The translations under genes were made by a program, and so were the position numbers. DNA of 64,000 nt from Klebsormidium nitens (Eukaryota > Streptophyta > Klebsormidiophyceae > Klebsormidiales > Klebsormidiaceae): assembly GCA_000708835.1 (NCBI GenBank), contig DF237331.1:25444-89443 (forward strand). The letters run 5' to 3'. Of this stretch, positions 45,401-57,600 are shown in pieces; within the stretch, counting starts at the first letter, position 1, and every line of letters begins with the position of its first letter. Below the pieces are notes generated by a model. The model was not told the origin of the DNA. It ran no database searches and was given only the letters and a program-made list of their open reading frames with translations.

Positions 45401-47275
45401 CGTTGGATGCTTCATTAGCAAAAGGGTATCGACTAGCTTATACAGGGGGGATGGTCAGATGGGCATGGTCGCTAAACTCACCACCTCTTCTTGACTTGAA
45501 ATGTACCCCACCAAGGCGCCAACAGCTCTGCAACAGAAGCCGGGCCGAACTTGGTCAATCTAGCTATATGGGGACAGTCGGAAAGCATACAAAGATCGTC
45601 CTTCAATGCAAGGAACAAGGAACAATATGTGGCTTTCTCATCCCAAATTTCGCTTCGACTAAGTCAAGGGATGATGCATTTAGAAAATACAATGAAATGT
45701 GCCCTGCTCTTATTGCGCGATTATGATAGTGGAGTACCAAGAGGTGATAGAACACGGCCTTCTCACGGATTCTCACGCCATTTGGTGTTTGAGCCCCATG
45801 ACGCTAGTCGTCAAACTGCCAACTTCCTTTACATACTCTCGACAGACAATTATGACCCGGTGCACTGCAGTACAGTCCTTAAAACAAAGTCTTACTACTG
45901 TCGTGCAACTAAAGTTGGACGTAAGTGCATATGGTGTTCAGGCTTACTTGAGGGCCGCTGTGCGGACGCGGTTGCTGTGCTGGTCCCTTAGGCCATTGAC
46001 AAACACAGTGTGCAGCGCAGCAAAGTGTGGCCGGAGGTTCTCCCCAATTGTTTCGGTTAGCGAGCTGAAGAGGATAAGAGCTATCTGCACCAGGGGCAGA
46101 AGCATTCTTAACATTGATGTTTGAGCAGGCTTCGCAAGGATCCGGTGCATACTCTGAGTCCAGTAAAGTAGGAGAATAGGTGGGGAGACAAGGAACCAAC
46201 ATATGTGAGCAGGAATAGTTGAGACGTTCTAAGTTTCTGTGGGACTGCATATCCTGGGAAAGGAGACATCAGTGCACAGCCACCAAACTAATATTCGGCA
46301 ATAATGAGTCATCATTACCGAGTTGTGTGCGGGTCATTCCCAATGGTGCTGCATGCAATGACAATGCACCCTCCGGGTTCCTGAGAACTTGAAGGAGAAA
46401 GAGTGTATGAGAAGCAATATGCAAATGTCTTACCTCCCGGTGGTCCTCCTGCTGGCTCTGGCTGCATTCAAATAGGAACTGCAGAAGGCCGGGCCATGTA
46501 CCCATCGGAACTGTGTACTTGGCAATGATGCTCACGACGTCAGCGCTTGCTCGGCGGACGAGCGGGCTGCAAGGGACAACTCTTGCATGAGCACAGATTG
46601 AAAGAGCACCAAAGAACAGTTGTGGATACAAAGGCCACCTCAAAATGCCATTAGGCACCCTCCTTTATGCCATCAGCTGGTGGTGTGCTTGAGAGACATC
46701 CCAATCACAGAGAACAACGTGCTTTGTAACTGCCAGGAGTCAAGGGACATTAATGCATTCCTTAAGAAGGCTCTGTTTTTATATACCTGCTATCAATCAG
46801 TGACCCTGTCAGCATTGCTGCCAACACATAACCTGTAGTTCCTGGCATTCCGTTCGTTCATTAACTTTTTCCAAGGGAGACTACCACCATCTTCAACAAC
46901 ACATAGCTGACAAAAACTCCGTCCCTTTCCAGCAAAACATGGATATGATGTGGAAACCGACCCACCACCTTTTCCACCAACAAGTAAGAAACAAAAATCT
47001 CACTGCGGCTCGCGGGCAATGCTCTCCAGGAGGACCATTTTCACGTTCTCCTGCACCTCAGCCGTGAGCTTCATCCACAGGCCCGCAATTTTCTTTCGCA
47101 GCAGAACCGCCGCCAACTGCCGCACCTCTGCATGGTGAGCACCTTTCACCTGCTCCAAAAGTTTGGGGACGATAGCGGGATCCTTTGCGAGCTTCTTGAT
47201 GGCCTCCTCCGCCTGCTGACGGGCGGCATTGTCCGGCAGGAGGAACTGCACGAGCAGCGCCTCGAGCTGGTCCAT
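30409..47275 (-). CDS. Importin-4 (importin-beta family nuclear transport receptor), 19 exons, 1,045 aa
   Basis: Exons, high to low: 47275-47004, 46566-46434, 46084-45948, 45527-45482, 45196-44975, 44580-44431, 44041-43694, 43289-43155, 42336-42121, 41617-41528, 37925-37716, 37371-37239, 34972-34922, 34167-34045, 33320-33097, 32501-32406, 31818-31706, 31349-31112, 30609-30409. They total 3,138 nt and close in frame from ATG to TAA. All exons match plant IMB4 (human IPO4, yeast Kap123) in order: an importin N-terminal Ran-binding domain (about 20-90, VRQLAAVLLRKKI), HEAT repeats throughout, and an acidic insert (SSDSDSDDDSD) before SIRTGVLDEK. Plant orthologues are also near 1,050 aa. The protein carries cargo such as histones and ribosomal proteins through nuclear pores and releases it on binding Ran-GTP. 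Exon 4 is only 46 nt; exon 13 uses a weak donor; intron 10 is 3.6 kb. Confidence 0.95.
31002..31036 (-). pseudogene. Degenerate copy of the exon 18 3' edge in importin-4 intron 18
   Basis: The stretch resembles 31112-31145 with an offset of 110 bp. Read on the minus strand it gives FTLVKHLLDQ where the exon has FTLIEHSPNE. The GT splice donor of the exon is not kept in the copy. Confidence 0.6.
33398..33448 (-). pseudogene. Pseudo-exon copy 1 of the importin-4 exon 15 5' edge
   Basis: It repeats the beginning of exon 15 (high end 33320) 128 bp upstream in the gene, including a CAG acceptor. Translation in the exon frame gives V, a TAG stop, then LIAKGVLELLEQ, against VQPISKAVLEFLEQ in the real exon. 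Confidence 0.75.
33521..33585 (-). pseudogene. Pseudo-exon copy 2 of the importin-4 exon 15 5' edge
   Basis: A further 137 bp upstream, again with a CAG acceptor. It reads V, TAG stop, PISKAVLDFLKHKATRQLM, against PISKAVLEFLEQEATCQLV in exon 15. Both copies carry the stop at the second codon, so including either would end the protein. Confidence 0.8.
34312..34372 (-). pseudogene. Degenerate copy of the exon 14 5' edge in importin-4 intron 13
   Basis: Similar to 34121-34180 with an offset of about 190 bp, sharing TCGAACGT and CTGCAGG/TTCGCAGG blocks. The acceptor and the reading frame are eroded. Confidence 0.45.
37926..41527. repeat. Importin-4 intron 10, enlarged and containing repeat-family copies
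   Basis: At 3,602 bp this intron is several times longer than most others in the gene. It contains TGGCTCAGA and GGCGCC-type core copies like those of the left 30 kb, near 38424, 40029, 40082, 40208, 40324 and 41184. No coding sequence or complete transposon was recognised. Confidence 0.5.
42415..42465 (-). pseudogene. Degenerate copy of the exon 9 5' edge in importin-4 intron 8
   Basis: CTGCTCCGAGACCGCTG at about 42418 mirrors CTGCTCCGAGGCCGCTG of exon 9 at 42301. ATCGCCGAGTG mirrors ATCGCCGACTG at the exon edge. The offset is about 117 bp. Confidence 0.6.
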
Positions 47276-47723
47276 GGTGGGCGGCGCCCCTAGCTCAAGT
47301 TTCGTCTTGCTTCTTCTCCTCTTCCCAGAGAAATGGGGTTAGGTAGCCATCAGGTGCAAGGAACGAGCTTGGATTGGTGCTTGAAGTCGAGGGATATCCC
47401 CGCGTTTGTTCTCGGGGTTTCACACCATCTCGATTCACAACCCAATAATTGTGGCCAGAGTGTTGTCTTGTGTGCAAGGTTGGAACACCGTTTAGAATAA
47501 CCCAAGAATGAAGGTAGTGGTATGATTATCAAACGCAATGCTGTGGATTTGTTTGCTGCTGCAGCTGTAGCTTCACTTCCCATGCACTGATGCAGGGGGT
47601 GCAGTGAAGGTCAGGGCGCATTGGGAGAAAGTTTTGACTTCTCAGGCGTTTTTGGGGGTTCTGTTCATTTGTGACCATCAGCGTTCAAATCTGCGTTGTA
47701 CTTGTTAAAACGAACACACCGGC
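47276..47723. promoter_or_regulatory. Divergent promoter interval between importin-4 and the omega-amidase
   Basis: The two start codons are 448 bp apart and point away from each other, so both promoters and 5' leaders must lie here or overlap. No clear TATA box or repeated motif stands out. Confidence 0.5.
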
Positions 47724-50700
47724 ATGGGAGCAATCTCGCATGCAATTGCACGCACAACAGTCCGCCAGTTTCAAAGCAATTCACGCTGCTCATTTCTTTT
47801 CTCGTCCCATAAGAGCACTGAGCTGCTTTATAGATACACACCAGTGAGCCTTGAGAAGTCTCATCGGGTCTCAGCATTGAGTCCAAACGTTTCACAACAC
47901 CTAGAGTTTCCCAGACAATTGAGCCTGCCATCACGCTGCCAAGTAACAGGGAGTGAGAAATTCCAGCTTTTTGTAGCTGGATCAAGAGGTTTTAGTAGCA
48001 CCCAACACCAGGGAGCATTTGACCCAATCTTTCACACGTTCCTGCCTGGAACTTTAGAAAGGACTGGGCGCAGCAGAAGTGTAAGGTCGATGGCTTCGTC
48101 AGCTCCTGCCAGTGCGTCAGGATCAAAGGTTGATAATGCGGAGGCGTTCCAAGGAAAGGTAAGACTCAGCGCAGAAGGGCTTTCTTCATGGTCAGGTTGC
48201 TTCTATGTAACGTCGGGTTTTGTATGAAGTTTGCATCACGAATCTTTATGCTTCTTTTCCTGCATCTATCCATGAAGGACGTTCGGTGCCGAAAAGGTTC
48301 TTTGATACCAATGTCTGTGGGTGGTATGCATCACTCGGAATCATTGGCTGACTACATCAAGGTTGTGACTTTGGTCCGGATCAAGTAAGTCACAGAGAGT
48401 ATTCCAGGTTAACCTTATCAAGTGCCCCCTCTCAGAGGAAGGCTTTCTTTAGCGACCAGCTGAAATAGAAAAGAACTTCTGAGGACAATGATCTGCTTCC
48501 ACTCCTTACATGATAGGTTTTGAGGGAGGGGCCCCAAATAAGTGGACGTCAGATGTGAGATTGATACTCTGCAGGTCAAGCTGGCTGTGTGTCAGCTCTC
48601 AATTGTTGCTGAGAAGCAGCAGAACATCGACCATGCCAGGGAGGTGATCGAGAAGGCCGCTGATGATGGTGCCAGGCTGATTGTGCTGCCAGTAAGTAAC
48701 CTGACCCCACTATCCACTGGAGCTACAGAGGAGAATTCGAAGCCTAGTGAAAGGTGCACGTTCTCCATAGTGATATGGCGCGCACTTGAAAGCGAGGCTC
48801 TGCAGCAACGTTCTGATTAAGCGTGCAGTGTCAGGGAGTTACTTTTGAGCCCCTGAGGTCCATTGACATCTTTAAGCAGTGTTCGTTTCCCATCTATTGC
48901 TTTCATTAGTGTGTCAGTGATCAATTCATCAATTCTATCAAATCAGTCAAGCTGATCTAGCTGTTACGGAAGATACGGAAGGTAGTATCACAGCATGACT
49001 TTCAATGACTTGAAACTAAGATTTCCAGTCGGTTGGATGGTACTAATCCCACTGAACTCGACTTTTTTCACCACGAATGCAATCGCTCGAGAGGATCACC
49101 CACCTTCATGATACAAAACTCAGAAGTTTCCTTCCAAAAAGTAACACCCCAAGTATCTTATCTGCAGGAGATGTGGAATTGCCCCTACTCCAACGACAGC
49201 TTCCCCACCTATGCAGAGGATATCGATGGAGGGGCCTCGCCATCAACTGACATGCTTTCTGACACAGCCAGGGCCAGGAAAGTCACCATAATTGGAGGTA
49301 GGTCCAGCTAGGTTGTTATCAGAGTTCGATCCTTACGCAACGTGATTGAGGGTCTCGCAACGTGTCTCAGCCTTCTCCTGATCTGGGTTTCTCGATATTA
49401 TTGTGCCGTACCGGTCTCTGAAACGAACCCTGACACGACTCTTGTTTCCACAAGAAGCTTTTTGGAACAAAAAGATGACGACGGTCCTTCATATCGAACC
49501 ATTCTGCAGCTTGGAAACGTTCATTGACGTTTCCATAAATCATGCACAATTGGAAAACCTACTTTACAAGGTGCGGTTTGATCACGGTTGAGAACATGTC
49601 ATTACAGATATGCCGTCCTGAAAAATCAGTGACTTGTTATACGGAGCCGTGCATACGCTAAGTTGTTGAAGGCGCCCATTCGAATGCACACCCAGACACT
49701 GAATCTCAACCCGCATTCTTCTGCAGGCTCGATTCCCGAGCGGAGCGGCGGAAAGCTGTACAACACGTGCTGTATATACGGATCCGATGGCAAGCTTCTA
49801 GGGAAGCACAGGAAGGCGAGGCTTCGTTCTGCTTGATCCAGTTTGACCGCACACGCAACCTTCCGCCATTCATGAATCTGTCATGTGGAAATAGCTGGTG
49901 CCAATTTCCGTGCATCTTGGGTCAGAGGTCTTTGTCGAAGCTGTGTCGAACCTACAAGAAGCTGCGAGTCCCTTCGTTGATTCTTGAACTTTATTGAGCT
50001 TTGAATAGCGACTCTGGTTCGGCTGCAGCCAAGAACCCGGTGGAGGCAGATTGGGAATTGAAACCGAAAAGTTTAACCTTACGGTTAACTTTAAGGCATT
50101 TGTCCTGAGGCCCACAATTTGGAAAGTCCATTCAGTTGATCGAGAAGCATCTCTTCGTACGTACAGATGCACCTTTTCGACATCGACATACCTGGCAAGA
50201 TCACCTTCAGGGAGTCCGACACGCTCTCACCGGGAAACACGTTCACTGTGGTGAAGACAGGTAGGATAGCGATCTGCGAAACCTTTTCCTGAGAGCTTTT
50301 TCACATGGGTCCTTCTTACGAGAGCTTTGCCCTCCTCGTTCTCTGTTTCAAGGGTTTCCGTCATAACTTCGCAATTGGCCTTGGGCGTCAGTGGGGTCGA
50401 CTGGGATGGACGATTGCGTCGTCACCAATTTTGCCCAAATGAAGGACGAGTATGAAAGCCGCTTCGTCGTCATGTTTGACTTTCATCTGCTTCGTGTACT
50501 GATTCAGCATGTTAAGTACTACGCCCCGTACATCCGAGGCTTGAACGGCTCTTGAAAGCTCCTCTGAGGCGCTTTAGACTATCGATTTCCTCGAGACGCA
50601 TCTTTCTATGAAGAACGGAATTGAACCCGGCTCGACATTTGGTTGGAGCGCCTATTAAGAGCGTACTCCGTGTTCAAGACCCAGCAGAACAAACAACTTA

Positions 50701-53524
50701 AATTTATACACAAGTCTAGGCAGCAAACGAATACTATTTTTTCCTTGACAGAAAGGCATGGATTCTCAGTTTCATCTCGTTTTAGTGCAGACGTTGGTTG
50801 CATCGGCGTTGGGATCTGCTACGACATTCGATTCCCCGAACTCGCGATGCTGAGCGCCGCAAAAGGTGAGCGCAGACCTGCCAGGCTGAGGTTAGCACGT
50901 TCTTTGATGACGTCATCTTTCGCCCAAACGGTCGGAAAAGACAGTCAGGAGTCATCAAACGGTGAGCAACGCGGACGTTCTGGCGACGTTGCACGAACCA
51001 GAGAATGCCTTGACGCTCGTCGTACAGCTTTTCTGCATTGACCCTGCCGCTATTGGAAGCCACAGTCTCGCCGGGCAAGCGACCGTTGGATCACCATTTT
51101 CGGCTTATCGAACGGGCTGAGATCAAGTAACGAAAGGTTGAACCTCGAAGCGGGGGATGGCGATTTTAACGCAAACGTTCGCGTAAAGGATTCGGTGGCC
51201 GAAGAGGATCGCCGTGGCGAGAAGTCCGTTTAGGCAAGCGCTTGCGGAATATGTTGTGCTCTGCCTCCGGGGTATTCTGCATGCAGTCAAATTGCACAGG
51301 TGTCTACTTCTCTGATTCCTTGTCTCGGCCAGTTTTTTGTCAGCCAATGGTTTGCTTATGTCAACAGAGAATAGATTCGTTCCTGCTGCAGGAGCTCAGA
51401 TCCTGTGCTACCCCGGCGCCTTCAACATGACGACCGGGCCGCTCCACTGGGAGCTCCTCGCCAAGGCACGGTGAGCGGAACGAGAGCGGAACAAGAGCGG
51501 AAGGGGCCCCTTACTTCTGCATTGACGGTTTCCAGTAGAATCAGTTGTCATACTTGTCTCTGCCCAGTCTGGGCCTTGTGTTTAGAGTAGGAGCAGTAAG
51601 TCTATGTTCCTGTTCTCCTTGAGCCTGGTACTGCTGAACGGGTAAAAGCAACCAGTATTTGGGGTGTCGATTGACGTCAAAATCTGGTTCTTTGTACTTT
51701 CCAATGTAGTGCCTCTAGGACTTTCTTCTATCGTCATCAAAATAGCAGCTGGCGAGAGCGGTAGACTGATTAAGTCTCATCTCCATCTCGTTCAGGGCGG
51801 TCGACAATCAGGTGAGCGTAATCCCTGGAACATACTTTGACCTTATTCAGGCACTGGCATCCTCTGATACGTAAGTTCCGTTAAGGCAGGTCGTGAATAT
51901 AAGAAGCTCCAATCTTTGACTAGTATTGATTTTGCAGATTGTCCTTCGCACTTCAAAGGGAAACGAAATGCATGTTATGCGAGCCTCCCTGTCTGCTATC
52001 AATTGAGCATGCACGTCCTTCTGTGCAAGTGTTCGGTGTTCTTGGACAGCAGTCCCGTACGCTGCGCCCTGTGCGCACTGTCCTTTTATCGAAGCTGTGC
52101 ATTCTTCTCCTTTGCCTTGCTGGTCTCGATTCACTCCGAAGTGCATTCGAGTCCTTGCAAATCTAGATGTCAGTCGTCCTTGCGTGTCTTAGTCGTTTGT
52201 ATTTCGAGGCTCATGGTCTCTTTTGTGATTGGAACATGCCGTAAAGACCTGTCATGTGACACCGGCATGCCCGTCCGTTGCAGCTCTTCGTTGTGACATG
52301 TTCGCCCGCTAGAGATGACGGAGCCGGCTACATCGCCTGGGGCCACTCCACCGTCATTGGTCCGGTGAGTAAGTGACGAGTGAGGTGTAAGCCCAATTGT
52401 GAGTGGGGCCATGACATTATCTCAGATCCCTTCGTCGATGAAATAAAAGCTTGCCCACGTCAAAATTAGGCCTGCAGAGGCCGTCGGACGACCCGTACTG
52501 TGACGGTGGCTCTTTCGGCTGAACAAGAAGGGATCTATTCAAGTTTCACTTGTGCAGCCAAAACTGCCGAAGGAATCTATACAAGTTTCTTTGTTGCCTG
52601 CTGGATACTTGCTTCCGCCGGTCTCGCTTGGGCGATCTTTCTCTGCAAGCTTCATAGAAGTTGCCGATTGTCTTGCAGTTCGGCAAAGTCGAGGCTGCGC
52701 TGGAGGAGAAGGAGGGCGTGTTACTGTTGGACATTGATCTGTCCGAAATCGAAACAAGAAGGTATGTGGCTGCTCCATGCCGCAGTCCTGGCTCCGCCCG
52801 GTCTCTTTGCGATCAAAGCCTGGGTTGAATTCCGGGACCAAGCGTCCCATATCAAACCCTTGATGTGGGCGTGAGACATGCATGTTTATTCCAAGCAGTC
52901 CACGGGGCAGAGAGCCCAAAGTCGTTGTACATTTGATCTCATTTGTCGAAGAAGACTCGGACTCACTGGTGTGTATTTTCCGAGCTTTCGAATCCGATGC
53001 CCACTCTATGTTGGAGACATGGTTCAAGCAAGGAGCCAGAAATCCGTTTGAGCAAGACGGGGTGGAATACTCCTTAACAAGCTTTCGCCGAACCACTGGG
53101 GACATTGGATGCTATTCAGGTTGGAAACAAGTGCGGATGGCAAGAGGCAGGCTTTGATCAGCGCGAAGAGAAGCCGTTCGGAGATTCGTTAGTCTAGCCC
53201 ACAGTTTACGCAGTGGATGAAGGCCCGTTCTCGAAACAGGCCGCAATAATTTCAAACCTAAGACGGATCCGTTCCTCTTCTGAGCCCTGCGGGTGTTCCA
53301 CTGCTTGCTTTGTTCTAGGGAGTGCTTTGGCCGAGCTCGCCTGTGGATGCTTCTGTATCTTGCTCTTGTCATAGAGATTGATTCAAAAGCAACGGTTTAA
53401 GCTACCTAAATTAGAACGCTCTCGTTTCGACTTTTGCAGGACGAATATGCCGTTGGAACATCAACGAAGACACGATGTGTACCAGCTGGTAGAGATCACT
53501 GACAGGAACCGCTCGGCGCTTTGA
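47724..53524 (+). CDS. Omega-amidase (Nit2-type nitrilase superfamily), 11 exons, 427 aa
   Basis: Exons: 47724-48158, 48575-48691, 49168-49297, 49727-49815, 50167-50260, 50791-50865, 51392-51470, 51796-51811, 52284-52364, 52679-52761, 53440-53524. The 1,284 nt close in frame to TGA. The enzyme family hydrolyses alpha-ketoglutaramate and alpha-ketosuccinamate to the keto acid and ammonia. The catalytic triad is visible: Glu185 (LPEMWN), Lys257 (KHRK, then MHLFD) and Cys298 ([12 protein letters not shown]). Family motifs CYPGAFN, TCSPARD and WGHST follow. The first 120 or so residues are Ser/Arg-rich with few acids, resembling an organelle transit peptide; Met123 ([11 protein letters not shown]) could start a cytosolic form. 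Exon 8 is only 16 nt. Intron 4 has a GC donor right after the Lys257 codon; all other introns are GT-AG. Confidence 0.95.
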
Positions 53525-54621
53525 AGGGGCAACTCTAGCTAACGCTGAGTGCTTTGATATAATCCGCCACTAGCAATCATGTGCATGTGTCACACAGCGC
53601 GCTGGCCGGGCACATGACCGCGGTCCAACTGCTTCACGATCGTTTCAAGAAGGGCGGACGGTCACATACATACACTCACTGTCAATATGCATCAACTGTC
53701 AGAGCGGGGACAAGGAGAATCAGTAATTTCTGGACTGGGGCCAGGGACGCTGTTCAATGGAAGGCGTGACATGGCGGGGTTTATGGGCAAAACCCTGGAA
53801 TAGGCTCCTTTCGACCAATCATGGATGAGAAGGCCCCGGTCAAAACCCTAAACCTCGCCACGTCACGCCTTCCAACAGCGTCCCCCGCCCCGGTCCAGAA
53901 ATTACTGATTTTCCTTGTCCCCGCTCTGTCACGTCATGCCGTGCAAGTGATTCGATCAATCGACCAATGATCGCGCGGGCCAGTCCTACAGGCACTAGGT
54001 TACAAGGATAAATGTATATGGCATGAGTCCAAGCTTCAACAAATTAGTAATGCTGGCGGCGCGGCACCTTGCATGAGTGATCATATGTGTATGCCTTCAA
54101 CTTAGCTGCAGTAAATGGGATGCGCTATGCATTACATGCAGTATAAGTAACTTGTTCCGAAGCGAAGTTGCAGTAACAGCTAGACTTTGAGAGAACGAAC
54201 TTGCATGTAGCCTGAGTTCTGGTCGCTTTGTGCGTTTTCCCACTTGAGTCCTACGATCAAACATGGACACCCAAAACAAAACCAGCTTATCGAATTCGGG
54301 CATTAGTTTCTCAATTGATTGTGTCAAAATCTCCCTTCTTCACGCGCGGGTTACCATTGAAGGACGCATAAGGCAGCTATATTCGAGCAATACTTAAGCA
54401 GTGCACCCCATTATCAGGTCAATTTATGTACAATTTCCTATCAGCAAGACTTGATTACAGTTACCGTCATACGAGCCGGCAATGTAAATTCGATAGCATG
54501 CGGCCGGAACCATCTTTTATGCTGTACAAGCCGCAAGTCTTGGGCCCCCCGGTGAAGGTAAAACCGGGCGCGCTTGTCGTAGTACCGCAACTATGCTTTA
54601 TGGAGGGTTTAGTCAAATTGC
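53525..54621. other. Interval between the convergent omega-amidase and GST-like genes
   Basis: It contains the 3' ends of both genes and a fold-back repeat at 53699-53929. No gene is recognised. Confidence 0.5.
53699..53929. repeat. Imperfect inverted repeat (fold-back or MITE-like)
   Basis: The left arm, about 53699-53786, is nearly the reverse complement of the right arm, about 53844-53929. Shared blocks read AGAGCGGGGACAAGGA, ATCAGTAATTTCTGGAC, GGGACGCTGTT and GGAAGGCGTGAC. The spacer is about 57 bp. No flanking target duplication is clear. Confidence 0.85.
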
Positions 54622-57600
54622 TTAATAAAACCCAAAAGCCTTCTTGAACTTCAGGCTCACAAGAGATGGCAGCAGGCCCAACTGAGCCCCGGCACCCTGG
54701 TACTGGGCCACCACAGTCGCGTAGCTCTTGCGCGCCTTGAACTTCTTCCAGTACTCCTGCAAAAGCGTCACTGACTCCATCAAAAAATGACCACTTTTGG
54801 CACTAACCGGGTAGTATATGCGAGGCACAACGTTTTGGTATGATCAAATATCATTGGGTTGCCAGCGCAAATCCCGCCAGGGAGGCCCGACGTAGGAAAA
54901 GCAAGGAGAGTTGGACAGATATACCCTTCTATGGATCCGTCACAGCGAAATACAGAGCAAACGAGTCTGCAGGGCGTTGGACTAGGTGCTCAAGCGGGGG
55001 ACGGCGTCTTTCACCAACGCACTTTCTCGATGTCTTTGAAATCAGAACCGTTGTATCTCGAATTCCTCTCTCAAAAATCCGAACGCCTTACCTTAACCTT
55101 CGGGTAGTCGTTGATCAGCTCCTTGCTGGCAACCTCCGTCCGCGACAAGAGCGTGGCAAACTGCAAACGTGGAACACTCGTAATGCTTGAGCTAAAATAT
55201 GCAGTCCGCGGATTATACATCTCAAGGCAGCAGCCGAAGCGTGCAGTTCAGATAGCGAAGATCGACCCCCCTTCAGAAATTGGATATCAAGGATGCGCGG
55301 AGATCCCACTGCGGGTGGGTGGGTCCAGATGACCCCACAAGTCTATATGACAGTTCGAACTAGGCCGAGACGAAAAGGTAACCTCTCCGGAACGGTGGCA
55401 AAACATTGTATCCGCGTCTGGCAAAGTGAAGCCGAGCTTCCTTGGTACTCGCTCGCTGTATTTCTAATAAAGAATGCGACCGTTCACTCCGCTCCGACCG
55501 TCATAACGCTGAGCATTATCCCTTGCATGCAAGGTTATCTCCTCGATATTGAGGTGCAAGGCGTGACGACGTCGGGATGCTACAGAGGAGCCTCCACTTT
55601 CTTTCCCCAGCGAACCAAGGAACGCTTTCGAAACGTATGTACCCACCATGGCGTCTGCAATGGAGATGACGGGGCCCGCAACAAACTCCGTCTCCGCCAG
55701 CTGCTTCTCGGCCGTCCCCAACAACGAGGCAGCCTATAAAAGCGAGTCGAATAAGTGGCAGGAAAACGTGCTGACATTCCCAATGTATGTCAAATATTAT
55801 CCACTTTCGAGAGGACCATTTGTGAATGTTGCATCGTCACGCGGTAGGAACGCTCCTTGCGAAGGGTTTGCGCGTTGTTCGACTTTCGGTCGGATTGAAC
55901 GGCATCCAGCATTCAGGATGAGGGTTTTGACCATGCCTGTCGCAACTTAACGTGAAGGCAGACGGTTGAACAAGTGCGTATTACGTAAGCGTCCAGGCTG
56001 AGAAAGGGAGTAACGACGAATCAACGAGCAAGGATGGTTACCGGGGAGTTCACGCAATGGGTTGCAGACCATTCGAAGTTGCTCTGATGCAGGCGCGCTA
56101 GCTCTTGACAAAGATCCGCTTTACAGAAGGACACCGTTCCGTTGGTTCCGGACAGTCTGATCCGGGACGTCGAAAACTTGGACACACGACTTCAAAATCT
56201 CATTGTAATGGCTGAACAAATATACAAAGTGGAGCGATTACCTCGTCCTTGATCTTCTTCTTCTCGCTCGCGTCCGCAATTTTGGCCAGCTCCTTTGTGG
56301 TCCACTCCGACTTGCTCTTGTAGAAGTCGGCAAGCTCGGGGTCCTTCTTTGCGTAGTGCTCTGCAGACATTTTCAACATCCTTTAACTCCGGGTTTCAAG
56401 AGTGGTGTACGGATTGGGATATTTGTGAAGATCGTGACTTCTGCATCAGTCAGCATTTTCCAATCCTCTTTAACATAGTCTCGTGCACGAGATGGCCCAA
56501 CGTGGAACAACAGGCTTTGCGGAACACTAAGCTTCCACATTATCTCAAACCCTACCTGATTCTCGAGCTCTGTTTCTATCTGGCGGAGTGCTTCGCACGA
56601 ACGTTCATTGGCTGTTGCTATTATCAACGTTAAGATTAAAAAAGAACCAGAACCAAGAGGTTTTTGGAGGCGATGCACCAATGTGGCCATTCGCCAGCAG
56701 TTCGTTTCAATCTCTTCAGTGAAAATCAGAAAGCAGAAATAGCAAGGAGTTTCGCAAAATTGGGTTACTTGCGTTCTCTACTCGAATGTAAGTTTTCCCC
56801 GCTTCAGAGGGCCAGCTCATTTTGAGTCAATGCTTCGTAACCTCCTCAAAGATTATCCTGAAAGCTAAGATGAAAACAGTTTCAAGTAAACCCATCAGAC
56901 CTTCGCTTAGCTTCGTGGTTTCCTAAAGACAGCTTTCAGAACTGAATCTAGAGGAAGATCTGGACGACTTTGCATGCCACACTCAAAGGCTTCAAGCCAC
57001 AATCACCAGTCTCTCCAATGTTCAAAGAAAGAAGTTACTGCGACGCACCGACAAAGCCCTTCTTGTACTCGAGCTGGTCCTTGAGCAGCGGCCCGACCGG
57101 CGATGGGGCCCAGGCCGCGGCGAAGTAGTTGCCGTCAAAATCGTTCATCTTCTCAAGCCAGAAGTCAACCTTCTCCTTGTCCACCTCGGATCCGCCCAAG
57201 GGCTTGCCGTCGACGTTGTCAGCCCACCTGGGAAATGATTGAGGAGGCTCAGAAAGAGCACACAAGAGCTGTCTACCGAGTTATGAGTGGCGGTGCTCAA
57301 TGACAATTAGGAGACAAAAGTGAATGCACATTGCAGGAACGTTGACTCGTTCTTTGCCTCTATAAAATACAACCAGACCTGGCTTCAAGGTCATGTAACC
57401 GGGCCACAGAACTTACTTTGATGGCGCATTGCATCACAGAGGTAAGCCGGTTGTTATGGTAGTTGACCCATCAGAAGACGGTGCAAGATGCGATTACAAT
57501 ACTCAGAAGTCGTTCCCAAGAGCTTTTCTTGGCATTCCAGGGGTCTTTGCGCTTCCTGGACTAATATTGTCGAATGTGAAACAAGAAAAAGGAAGCTGTC

